The notes: generated from the sequence alone by a model not told the origin. DNA of 6,669 nucleotides from an uncultured Odoribacter sp. (GCA_905204385.1 CAJKZL010000168.1:1-6669); one strand, 5' to 3'. Counted from the first letter of the stretch, positions 1 through 6,669 are shown. Program-made: numbers and translations.

Positions 1-864
1 GGGGTAACCCTGGTGGGAGAATCTCCCATCTGTGCCCGTCCTCATCTGAAAATCCGGGGAGCCTCTCCAAATTCCGGTCTGACTTCGCGAAACGCATATT
101 CTTTCAGCGAATTATGGAAAGCGCCCGGAGAAATGCTCCTGGCCGACTCTTCCTTTCATCATCATCCCAACTACCGCTATGATTTGGTGGATGCCCTGCG
201 TCAATGTCTGGCGGATTTATCCATTTCCATTCAGGAAAATGCAGCCAAGGCTTATCGGCAGGGAAACAGGGAGGATTTCGAACTTGAAGCGAAACGTTTC
301 CTTGAACTTATTCTGGACATGGACAAACTGCTCGCTACCGATCCCTCTTTTTGTCTGGGACGCTGGATTGCACAAGCCAGAAACTGCGGAACAACAGCTA
401 CAGAAAAAGCGCTGTATGAAAAAAATGCCCGCTGGCTGGTGACGGTCTGGGGGCCCTACGATCCGAAAGCCATGCTGTTCGACTACTCCAACCGCCAATG
501 GTCAGGCTTATTCAAGAATTTTTATTATAAACGCTGGGAAATGTATTTCGACTTCCTGCGAAAAGAATTGGCCAAGCCGGAAACAGAACGATATGTAGAA
601 ACCCCGAAAATACATCATCGCTTCGGCCGGCCCTCCAACGAAGCCAACGACTTTTACAAGATGATTTCGCGCTGGGAATACCGATGGTGTGAAGGTACGG
701 AAAATTACCCCGCAACTGCGACGGGAGATACTTACCGGATAGCGAAACAACTGTTTCAGAAGTGGGGAAAAATGGCGCAAAAATTCTATACAACTGATAT
801 AAAAACAGATAAAAAAGACATGACAGACCCGGATAAAAAGAAAAAAGTGTTCGGTATCGATTAA
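1..864 (+). CDS. GH89 alpha-N-acetylglucosaminidase, C-terminal part (5' truncated by window edge)
   Basis: This is the end of a family GH89 glycosidase, which removes terminal alpha-linked GlcNAc; relatives are human lysosomal NAGLU (heparan sulfate) and clostridial enzymes acting on mucin-type glycans. The frame is open from base 1, so the GTG at 13 is an internal valine, not a start. The 287 visible residues follow human NAGLU from memory: SPICARPHLK resembles human SPLVRRPSLQ, then come FRYDL-like NYRYDLVDALRQ (about 169-201), LGRW (355-366), WGP (448-456), DYSNRQWSGL (481-510) and YYKRWE. The Trp at 448-450 and Tyr at 484-486 correspond to C-domain residues that I recall lining the human active site. 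Both catalytic glutamates should lie upstream, outside the window. The protein ends in a Lys/Asp-rich tail. Export to periplasm or surface is likely for the family, but the N-terminus is not visible. The substrate is not determined. The family call is secure. Confidence 0.93.
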   Translation, partial: GVTLVGESPICARPHLKIRGASPNSGLTSRNAYSFSELWKAPGEMLLADSSFHHHPNYRYDLVDALRQCLADLSISIQENAAKAYRQGNREDFELEAKRFLELILDMDKLLATDPSFCLGRWIAQARNCGTTATEKALYEKNARWLVTVWGPYDPKAMLFDYSNRQWSGLFKNFYYKRWEMYFDFLRKELAKPETERYVETPKIHHRFGRPSNEANDFYKMISRWEYRWCEGTENYPATATGDTYRIAKQLFQKWGKMAQKFYTTDIKTDKKDMTDPDKKKKVFGID

Positions 865-881
865 AAATTGTATTTTTACAA
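862..881 (+). other. AT-rich overlapping inverted repeats between GH89 and HTCS genes
   Basis: Two mutually exclusive small hairpins can be drawn here. One is TAAAAAT (862-868) with ATTTTTA (872-878) around a TGT loop. The other is TTGTA (868-872) with TACAA (877-881) around a TTTT loop. Neither has a GC stem followed by a U tract, so this is not a convincing terminator. The rest of the 35-base gap is A/T-rich, with no TAnnTTTG box and no Shine-Dalgarno sequence before the ATG at 900. Read-through from the glycosidase gene into the regulator gene is therefore possible. Chance is a fair explanation in such AT-rich DNA. Confidence 0.25.
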
Positions 882-899
882 GCATAAAATCATTCTATA

Positions 900-3800
900 A
901 TGAAGCGTCTGAAAAATACGGTTCAGTATCGGGCTATTTTTATTCTTTTTATTTTAATACCTATCGCATCCTCTCTACGGGGGCAGGAGAGCGACAATCC
1001 TTTCTTTTTCACCTCCCTGAACATCGAGAACGGCTTGTCTCAACAAACGGTAAACGCTATCTACCAGGACACCGACGGTTATCTGTGGTTCGCCACCCGC
1101 AACGGTCTTAACCGCTATGACGGATACGAATTTAAAGTATATCGCAAGAACTACCGGGACACACACTCCTTATGCGGCAATGAAATTCAAAGCATCACGC
1201 AGGATTCTGCCAAAGATTTATGGATAGGCACCATTGAAGGCATCAACCGGATAGACTACAAAACGGGGGAAATATTCCGCTACCTGTTACCCGGAGATAA
1301 CAACATCGAAGCGATGTTCCACTCCTCCCGCGATGAACTTTTTTTCTTCACCTCCACACAAGCCTGGCATTACGACCGCATCAACGACACCATACGGCCT
1401 TTCCGGTTCGGACACTTGCCTGAAAAGGCATATGTACGCGCCGTTACGGAAGATTTACAACACCGTCTCTACCTGGGCACCGCTCAGGGAGTTTTTATTT
1501 ACGACCGAAACCGGGAATTTTTGGAGCATCTCCCCTGCAATGCGCAAGCCGAAATTTCCCTGCCCGGAGATTATGTCTCTTTTATGACGGTCGACGACAC
1601 CGGGCAGGTATGGATCGTCTCCTCTTATAATCGGGTATCCTGTTGGAACCCCATGACACGCCGGCTCGACACCGTCGAAGGACTCCATAATGTCCGCCAG
1701 TTGATCGATTACGACGACTCCACCATGCTGGTAGGAACATTTTACGGCTTGGCCTTCCTCCACAAACATAATTTGCACCCCACCCGCATCCCGATGAAAA
1801 TAGGCGAAAAAGGGGCGCTCACTCACTATTCCGTCCTTTCCTTATACAAGGATCGCCAGGATAATTTATGGGTAGGCACCTATTCGGGAGGCGTCAATTA
1901 CGACAGCAAGTACAGCTACCGGCTGAATTATGTTCCCAGCCTGCGGTTTACAGGCTTAATCGGTGCCGGAACAGAAGATAAAAACGGGAATTTATGGTTT
2001 GCCACCGAAGGAAGCGGATTGCTGTTCTACGATCCCTCTACCCAGAAACAACAGCTTTATCCTATCTATGAAGGCAATCGCGATTATTTCCGGAACATCG
2101 TGAAATCCATCCTCCGGGATGGAGACGCCATCCTTTGTGCAACGCACAACGGACAGGTATTCCGTTTTTCTACCGCCCGGAAAACATACGAACTTCTTTA
2201 TGATTTCAAACGCAACGACATTCACACGCTCTACCGGGATTCAAAAGACAGGCTGTGGATTCCGACCAATACCCAGGCAGGGTTGGTGGTCATGGACAAA
2301 GGCCGGAAGACCGAGACGCTGAACATCAAAAAACAATACCCCCATCTCAGCCCTATTTCAGTGATCACCGAAATCCATGAGGGACAATTCCTGATCGGTA
2401 CGCAACAAGACGGCTTAGTGTTTATAGACGAAAACAAATCCGAAACCCGCCTCTTATGCGGGGACGCTTTCGGCTTCTCGCCAGAAGATAACATCTGGGT
2501 CACAGGCATTGCCCGGGATTCCGGCGGGGATATCTGGGTCAGTACCAATGGAGCGGGCCTGTTTTGCTTCGACCCGGCATTGAAGCTGAAAAAGAACTAT
2601 AACAAAGAAAACGGACTCAGCAACGAATGTATTTACAACCTCATCGACCAGGATGAACTCCTGTGGCTCATCAGTTCCCGGGAGATTTTCCGGTTAAACA
2701 AAAATAGCGGCCGCTTGAATGCCTTTTATTCCAAAACGGGACTTATTCCTCAGGAATTTACTCCCTATGCCGCCTATTGTAGTAGTAACGGTATTTTCTA
2801 TCTTCCGGCCTCGGACGGATTTCTGGTATTCAATCCTTTAAAACTTTACGACAATCATATCGCTCCACCTGTACTGCTGACTTCTCTTTCCATCGACAAT
2901 CAGGAACAAATCCCCGGCAAAAGCCCTTTACTGAAGCATAAATTACAATTGCAAAAAAAACTGGTGCTGCCCTACAACCGGACCAACCTGAACATCGGTT
3001 ACACCGCCCTGAATTTTCTATATTCCGAACAGACCGATTATGCTTACCGCCTCGAAGGGGTGGACGTCAGTTGGAATGAGGTAGGCAACCGGAGAAATGC
3101 TTTCTACAGCAACCTAAAACCCGGTGAATATAAATTCAGGGTAATCGCTTCGAACAACCAGGGCGTATGGAACAAAGAAGGAGCGACGCTGGACATCATT
3201 GTCTTGCCTCCCTTATGGTTTCGTTGGTGGGCCATTTGCGGTTATTGTTTCGTTGTTTTGTTCGTGATCTACAAAATTGTCATGGCACGTCACCGCAAAC
3301 ACGAACTAGAAGCTTCGCTGCTGCGCGAACAGCTCGAACAAAAAAAACTCGAAGAGATCGACCAGGAACGTCTACGCTTCTTTACCCAGGTCACCCACGA
3401 ATTCCGTACGCCGCTCACGCTGATCATCAATCCACTGGACGATCTGATACACCGGTATTTCCACATCGCAGGCCTCAAAGAGGCCTTACAGCCCATCCGC
3501 AAAAATGCCGACCGCTTGCTCTCCCTGGTCAACAGCCTGATGGACATTCAAAAACAAAACACCGGTCAGGAAAATCTAAAATATATCCCCTTCGACTTTA
3601 TGATCTTCCTCAGGGAAATGAAAGGCTCGTTCGAACCCCTGGCAGCGCAACGCAACATTAACCTGCAACTACAATTGGAACACGAAATACTACCCGTACG
3701 CTACGATCGGGAAAAACTGGAACGTCTGTTCTTTAATTTACTCTCGAATGCCTGCAAATTTACTCCCTCGGGCGGCAGCGTCACTCTATCCTACCGGCTA

Positions 3801-4982
3801 TTGTCTCCTTCGGAAGCGGAAAGCCTGGGATTGCCGGTCAACCGCACAACTGAAGAAGCGGAATGGCTGATCATACAAGTGAAAGACACCGGCATAGGGA
3901 TTTCAGAAGAGCAAATGAGACATATTTTCGATCCTTTCTGGCACTCGGACGACGATTTGCACGGTGAAATCGCAGGCAGCGGCTTAGGGCTCAGTATCAC
4001 CAAACTGATTGCCGAACAGCATGGCGGCAGCATCCAAGTGAAAAAGAACGAACCAACAGGTACCTGCATGAGCGTTTTCCTCCCCTATCGTCCCGTTCCA
4101 TCGTCCGAATTCTGTCTTCCCGGCCCACAGGAAACAGAAAGAACAGAAGTCGCCTTCAGTGAAACCCCCGAAACACTTATCGCTGAAAGAAAACGCTATA
4201 AAATCCTGCTGGTGGAAGACAACCAGGATATCCTTTCCTACCTCACCCGCAATTTAGCCGCTTCCTATCACATACTGACCGCCACCCATGGAGAAGAAGC
4301 ACTCACAGTGGTCCGGGAAGAAGTACCCGATATGATTGTCAGCGATGTCATGATGCCCGTGATGGATGGACTGGAATTATGCCGCAGGCTCAAAAACGAC
4401 CCGCAATTCTGCTACATCCCCGTCATCCTCTTAACGGCCCGGTCGATGGGAATGCAGATAGAGGAAGGCTTCGACGCAGGCGCCGACGACTATATCGTCA
4501 AGCCTTTTTCCCTCTCCCTGTTGCAAAGCCGCATCCGGAATTTATTCTCCAACCGCGAACAGTTGAAAGAAATCTTCAGCAAAAAATTATCCCTGGAAAC
4601 ACTGGGCATAGCAGTAAATTCCACCGACGAAACTTTCGTACAGCGATATATCCAGATTGTCCGGAACAATTTCACCAATCCCAAACTGGACGTCGATTTT
4701 ATTTGCCAGGAAATGGGCATGAGCCGGGCTAATTTCTACAAAAAGCTTCGCTCGGTCACCGATCTTTCCCCCATGGACATGATCCGGAACATCCGGCTCG
4801 AAAGCGCTGCACAATTGCTGAGAGAGAGCCAACTGACCATTTCCGAAATCACCGCCCGGGTCGGCTTCAACAGCAACTCTTATTTCAGTACCTGCTTCAA
4901 AGCGTTGTACGGAGTAACCCCCAGAAACTATCAGGCCAACTCAATGTCTGTTCCCGACGATAACGGGACAACTAAAACCTAG
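900..4982 (+). CDS. Hybrid two-component system sensor/regulator (HTCS), complete
   Basis: An inner-membrane one-protein phosphorelay that senses a periplasmic ligand, usually a glycan fragment, and activates nearby polysaccharide-utilisation genes. Its 1360 residues are typical for the family. In order: signal peptide (about 1-28); fourteen propeller blades (about 40-650; first motif NGLSQQTVNAIYQD); Y_Y_Y domain (about 690-769); membrane helix (about 774-796); coiled linker; HisKA with FFTQVTHEFRTPLTLI, phospho-acceptor His833; HATPase with N-box Asn950, DTGIG (996-1000) and GSGLGL (1026-1031); receiver (about 1100-1205) with Glu1106/Asp1107, phospho-acceptor Asp1149, Thr1179 and Lys1201; AraC-type HTH (about 1245-1345). 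All catalytic residues are present, so it should be functional. There is no HAMP or PAS domain. The ATG at 900 is chosen because it gives a good signal peptide; no Shine-Dalgarno is seen. It lies 35 bases after the GH89 gene, which suggests an alpha-GlcNAc-containing glycan as signal (inference). Confidence 0.97.
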   Translation: MKRLKNTVQYRAIFILFILIPIASSLRGQESDNPFFFTSLNIENGLSQQTVNAIYQDTDGYLWFATRNGLNRYDGYEFKVYRKNYRDTHSLCGNEIQSITQDSAKDLWIGTIEGINRIDYKTGEIFRYLLPGDNNIEAMFHSSRDELFFFTSTQAWHYDRINDTIRPFRFGHLPEKAYVRAVTEDLQHRLYLGTAQGVFIYDRNREFLEHLPCNAQAEISLPGDYVSFMTVDDTGQVWIVSSYNRVSCWNPMTRRLDTVEGLHNVRQLIDYDDSTMLVGTFYGLAFLHKHNLHPTRIPMKIGEKGALTHYSVLSLYKDRQDNLWVGTYSGGVNYDSKYSYRLNYVPSLRFTGLIGAGTEDKNGNLWFATEGSGLLFYDPSTQKQQLYPIYEGNRDYFRNIVKSILRDGDAILCATHNGQVFRFSTARKTYELLYDFKRNDIHTLYRDSKDRLWIPTNTQAGLVVMDKGRKTETLNIKKQYPHLSPISVITEIHEGQFLIGTQQDGLVFIDENKSETRLLCGDAFGFSPEDNIWVTGIARDSGGDIWVSTNGAGLFCFDPALKLKKNYNKENGLSNECIYNLIDQDELLWLISSREIFRLNKNSGRLNAFYSKTGLIPQEFTPYAAYCSSNGIFYLPASDGFLVFNPLKLYDNHIAPPVLLTSLSIDNQEQIPGKSPLLKHKLQLQKKLVLPYNRTNLNIGYTALNFLYSEQTDYAYRLEGVDVSWNEVGNRRNAFYSNLKPGEYKFRVIASNNQGVWNKEGATLDIIVLPPLWFRWWAICGYCFVVLFVIYKIVMARHRKHELEASLLREQLEQKKLEEIDQERLRFFTQVTHEFRTPLTLIINPLDDLIHRYFHIAGLKEALQPIRKNADRLLSLVNSLMDIQKQNTGQENLKYIPFDFMIFLREMKGSFEPLAAQRNINLQLQLEHEILPVRYDREKLERLFFNLLSNACKFTPSGGSVTLSYRLLSPSEAESLGLPVNRTTEEAEWLIIQVKDTGIGISEEQMRHIFDPFWHSDDDLHGEIAGSGLGLSITKLIAEQHGGSIQVKKNEPTGTCMSVFLPYRPVPSSEFCLPGPQETERTEVAFSETPETLIAERKRYKILLVEDNQDILSYLTRNLAASYHILTATHGEEALTVVREEVPDMIVSDVMMPVMDGLELCRRLKNDPQFCYIPVILLTARSMGMQIEEGFDAGADDYIVKPFSLSLLQSRIRNLFSNREQLKEIFSKKLSLETLGIAVNSTDETFVQRYIQIVRNNFTNPKLDVDFICQEMGMSRANFYKKLRSVTDLSPMDMIRNIRLESAAQLLRESQLTISEITARVGFNSNSYFSTCFKALYGVTPRNYQANSMSVPDDNGTTKT

Positions 4983-4997
4983 CCCGTGCATTTTTTT
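4963..4997 (+). terminator. Weak intrinsic terminator candidate after HTCS
   Basis: ACGGG (4963-4967) can pair with CCCGT (4983-4987) around a 15-base loop that contains the TAG stop codon. GCA and a run of seven T (4991-4997) follow. The stem is only five pairs and the loop is long. A competing hairpin, TCCCG (4952-4956) with CGGGA (4964-4968), uses the same CGGG strand but ends well before the T run. The T run downstream of a stop codon and upstream of a promoter-like box supports a transcript end here, but the structure is weak. Confidence 0.35.
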
Positions 4998-5030
4998 CGT
5001 TCTGAAAAGCATTTATACCCGTTTATCTTT

Positions 5031-5038
5031 TAAATTTG
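5031..5038 (+). promoter_or_regulatory. Bacteroidota -7 promoter element for the LUD gene
   Basis: TAAATTTG matches the Bacteroidota sigma-ABfr -7 consensus TAnnTTTG exactly. No clear TTTG-type -33 box is seen 19-21 bases upstream. A second, poorer match (TATCTTTT) overlaps it at 5024-5031. Transcription starting about 5-8 bases after the box would begin near 5043-5046, leaving a leader of roughly 20 bases before the ATG at 5064. This placement argues against the ATG at 5040 as the start. Confidence 0.6.
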
Positions 5039-5055
5039 TATGTTATTCTCAAACC

Positions 5056-5059
5056 AGGA
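5056..5059 (+). promoter_or_regulatory. Shine-Dalgarno sequence that decides the LUD start
   Basis: AGGA lies four bases upstream of the ATG at 5064. It is the only purine-rich ribosome-binding sequence near the start of this gene. The upstream in-frame ATG at 5040 has only T-rich promoter-like DNA before it. Confidence 0.5.
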
Positions 5060-5063
5060 TGTT

Positions 5064-5699
5064 ATGGACCAAACAAAGATAGACCGAACGCTCTTATCCC
5101 TAAAACGCAATCATTTCGACGTCTACACGGCCGAAAATACAGAAGAAGCCCGCTCGATATTTTTCCGGGACATTTTTCCGTCCTTACCGGTGGAAACCGT
5201 ATCCTGGGGAGATTCGGAAACCCTGGCCGCCACAGGTATACTTCAGGAATTAAAACAAAATCCCGACCTGGCGGTCATTCCCACTTTCGGTCCCGGCATG
5301 AGCCGTCCGCAAAAAATTTATTGGAGGCGGCAGGCCCTGCACGCCGATTTATTTCTCACCGGTACGAATGCTTTGACCGTAAAAGGACAGTTGGTCAACC
5401 TGGACATGATAGGCAATCGGACGGGAGGCATCCTCTTCGGTCCCAAAAACGTCGTTCTTTTCATCGGCATCAACAAGATAACGGACGATATTGAAGCTGC
5501 CATGCACCGCATCCGCACCATTGCCGCTCCCCGCAATGCCATGAAACACGAAGGATTTCGTACGCCTTGCCGGAAAACGGGAGTTTGCATGGATTGCAAT
5601 AGCCCCGACCGGATCTGTAATGTATGGACCATTACCGAAAAATGTTTTCCGGCAGGAAGAATTAAAGTGATACTCATCAGGCAGGAACTGGGACTATAA
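5064..5699 (+). CDS. LUD-domain (DUF162/LutC-like) protein with cysteine cluster
   Basis: A 211-residue cytoplasmic protein of the LUD superfamily, often labelled 'lactate utilization protein'. The fold is shared with LutC and part of LutB, but this subgroup has no established reaction as far as I know. Visible motifs: SWGDSETL (47-54), the hallmark LTGTNALTVKGQLVNLDMIG (98-117), FGPKNV (125-130), NK (137-138), then TPC..TG.C.DC....RICN with Cys169, Cys175, Cys178 and Cys185 (C-x5-C-x2-C-x6-C), and a further Cys194. The cysteines could bind a metal or Fe-S cluster (inference). There is no signal peptide or membrane helix. An in-frame ATG at 5040 would add eight residues, but it sits almost on the -7 element, so 5064 with AGGA is preferred. 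No LutA or LutB gene is adjacent. It appears to have its own promoter and to be monocistronic, since the next gene is convergent. A role in lactate oxidation should not be assumed. Confidence 0.88.
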   Translation: MDQTKIDRTLLSLKRNHFDVYTAENTEEARSIFFRDIFPSLPVETVSWGDSETLAATGILQELKQNPDLAVIPTFGPGMSRPQKIYWRRQALHADLFLTGTNALTVKGQLVNLDMIGNRTGGILFGPKNVVLFIGINKITDDIEAAMHRIRTIAAPRNAMKHEGFRTPCRKTGVCMDCNSPDRICNVWTITEKCFPAGRIKVILIRQELGL

Positions 5700-5700
5700 T

Positions 5701-5834
5701 CCCCGTTCTCCCGCAACTCTCCCACCTCCTAGACCACACCCCGTTCCTTCAACTCCAGATAAGCATTGATGACATCGGCGGTCAATGTCCCGGGTTCGGT
5801 CAGGATCGTATACACCCCGTTCTTCCGCAACTCC
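5701..5834. repeat. Three short imperfect repeats spanning the DUF58 gene end
   Basis: Related sequences of the form CCCCGTTC...CAACTC occur at 5701-5720, 5739-5756 and 5815-5834. The first and third match at 18 of 20 bases. The second lacks about two bases. Starts are 38 and 76 bases apart. On the minus strand the second and third encode LELKERGV and LELRKNGV of the DUF58 protein. The first lies just after its TAG stop, in the same frame, and would read GELRENGD. The repeats are too short to be a named element; they may reflect a small internal duplication, or chance similarity helped by shared coding of LEL-like helices. Confidence 0.4.
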
Positions 5835-6669
5835 AGGGCGATTTGCTTCTTCTCACCGATAAAACTGCCGGCCACTGCCTTGAAATAGTAATCGCGCATC
5901 TTCACCGCATCCTGACGCAACGCCTCCTTTATTTCGGAATTCTCAAATAAAATCAACAACAACACATGATCCCTCACCAATCGTTTTAAGGCGGGTAAAT
6001 GCCGTTTCATGCCTTTTACCGTATCGAAATTCGTAAACAGCACCAACAAACTACGGTTGCGTATCTGCCGCGCTACTGCTACGCTCAATTGCTCGAAATC
6101 GGATTCCGGAAACTGTGTTTTCTGATTATATAACGCCTCATTGATACGGCTCAACTGCAAACTCCGGCTATCGGCTTTAATCAGCGTTCCGGGTTTTTGG
6201 GCAAAGGTCAGCAAACCGGCCCTGTCGCCTTTCTTCAATATAATATCCGAAAGTGCTAAAGTCGCATTGATTGCATAATCCAAAACGGTCATTCCCCGGA
6301 AAGGCGCTTCCATCGTACGGCCTTTGTCCACCAGGCAATACACCTGCTGCGAACGTTCCTCCGTATAGGTATTCACCATCAACCGGCGACACTTGGCTGT
6401 AGCCTTCCAATTCACAGTCCGCGGATCGTCCCCCTGGACATACGGCTGAATCTGATCGAAAGCGGTAGAAACACCCGCAATCCTCCGCTTATGTACCCCA
6501 CTCCCCGGACGAGTTCCGGCAAAAGCCATCAATTCATACTTACGCATTTGCAGAAAAGAGGGCCATACCGCTACCTCCGTTCCCGGCTCGAACGAATAAC
6601 GACGCATGACGAAGGACAAGGGAGAAGAGACAAATACCCGGATCCGTCCGAAAACATAAGCTCCCCGCC
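5729..6669 (-). CDS. DUF58 protein, C-terminal part (5' truncated by window edge)
   Basis: The last 312 residues of a DUF58 (COG1721) protein. Full proteins are usually 400 residues or more, with two N-terminal membrane helices that would lie beyond the right edge. The frame stays open to the edge, reading RGAYVFGRIRVFVSSP before the TTG at 6617-6619, which matches the family's RG-x-Y region, so that TTG is an internal leucine. The signature GDDPRTVNWKATAK is encoded at about 6392-6433. A von Willebrand A-like domain follows; its metal-site loop reads DKGRTM (Asp codon 6326-6328) instead of classical DxSxS. LLTFAQ and LLVLFTNFDT are core strands of that fold. DUF58 genes commonly sit with a MoxR AAA+ ATPase and other membrane proteins in operons tied to envelope or stress functions; here it would be the last gene of such an operon. 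The exact role is unknown. It converges on the LUD gene, with 29 bases between stops and no clear terminator. Confidence 0.92.
   Translation of the reverse strand, partial: RGAYVFGRIRVFVSSPLSFVMRRYSFEPGTEVAVWPSFLQMRKYELMAFAGTRPGSGVHKRRIAGVSTAFDQIQPYVQGDDPRTVNWKATAKCRRLMVNTYTEERSQQVYCLVDKGRTMEAPFRGMTVLDYAINATLALSDIILKKGDRAGLLTFAQKPGTLIKADSRSLQLSRINEALYNQKTQFPESDFEQLSVAVARQIRNRSLLVLFTNFDTVKGMKRHLPALKRLVRDHVLLLILFENSEIKEALRQDAVKMRDYYFKAVAGSFIGEKKQIALELRKNGVYTILTEPGTLTADVINAYLELKERGVV

Noticed and set aside
13..15. GTG as start of a complete 283-residue gene
   Set aside because: The frame is open to base 1 and the preceding residues and the whole alignment fit the middle of a GH89 protein; this is a truncated gene.
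870..878. Promoter directly upstream of the HTCS gene
   Set aside because: The AT-rich stretch resembles a promoter loosely, but there is no TAnnTTTG box and no spaced TTTG element.
3167..3661. Plus-strand 164-residue frame inside the HTCS gene
   Set aside because: It overlaps the highly conserved Y_Y_Y, membrane and HisKA coding region in another frame and shows no recognisable domain; its Arg/Pro/His-rich make-up is typical of an out-of-frame reading.
5036..5494. Plus-strand 152-residue frame overlapping the LUD gene
   Set aside because: It lies out of frame with the clearly conserved LUD protein, has an Arg/His-rich composition and no recognisable motif.
5318..5725. Minus-strand 135-residue frame opposite the LUD gene
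   Set aside because: It is antisense to conserved LUD coding sequence and has no family resemblance; only its first few residues, in line with the DUF58 frame, are of interest and are reported as a repeat.
5700..5728. Bidirectional terminator between the convergent LUD and DUF58 genes
   Set aside because: The 29 bases are C/T-rich and I find no inverted repeat with a flanking U tract on either strand.
6617..6619. TTG as start of a complete 296-residue minus-strand gene
   Set aside because: The frame continues to the window edge with residues typical of DUF58 (RGAYVFGRIRVFVSSP), and the family is normally longer.

Overview
The window reads as chromosomal DNA from a member of the Bacteroidota, most likely order Bacteroidales. 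The evidence is a hybrid two-component system (HTCS) regulator, a gene type almost confined to that phylum; a GH89 glycosidase beside it; a TAnnTTTG-type -7 promoter element; weak or absent Shine-Dalgarno sequences; and a DUF58 protein whose motifs resemble those of Bacteroides-type species. The genus cannot be fixed from this sequence.

Layout, left to right. Bases 1-864 (+) are the 3' part of a GH89 alpha-N-acetylglucosaminidase gene, cut by the left edge; only the region ahead of and including the helical C-terminal domain is present. After 35 bases, bases 900-4982 (+) encode a complete 1360-residue HTCS: signal peptide, fourteen propeller blades, Y_Y_Y domain, one membrane helix, histidine kinase, receiver and AraC-type DNA-binding domain. 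A 57-base gap carries a weak terminator candidate and a good -7 promoter element. Bases 5064-5699 (+) then encode a 211-residue LUD-domain protein with a cysteine cluster. Facing it from the opposite strand after 29 bases is the 3' part of a DUF58 gene (5729-6669, -), cut by the right edge.

How the genes may work together. The GH89 enzyme and the HTCS look like one end of a glycan-utilisation locus: the sensor would detect a fragment of an alpha-GlcNAc-containing glycan in the periplasm and switch on the glycosidase and any neighbours to the left. This rests on adjacency and on how HTCS genes usually work; no SusC/SusD genes are visible here. The LUD and DUF58 genes are probably unrelated to it. 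DUF58 normally belongs to a MoxR-ATPase operon, which would continue beyond the right edge.

I found no RNA gene, mobile element or CRISPR array, and no clearly undescribed system. The points most worth following are the likely ligand of the HTCS, the orphan cysteine-rich LUD protein with its corrected start, and small repeats at the 3' end of the DUF58 gene.
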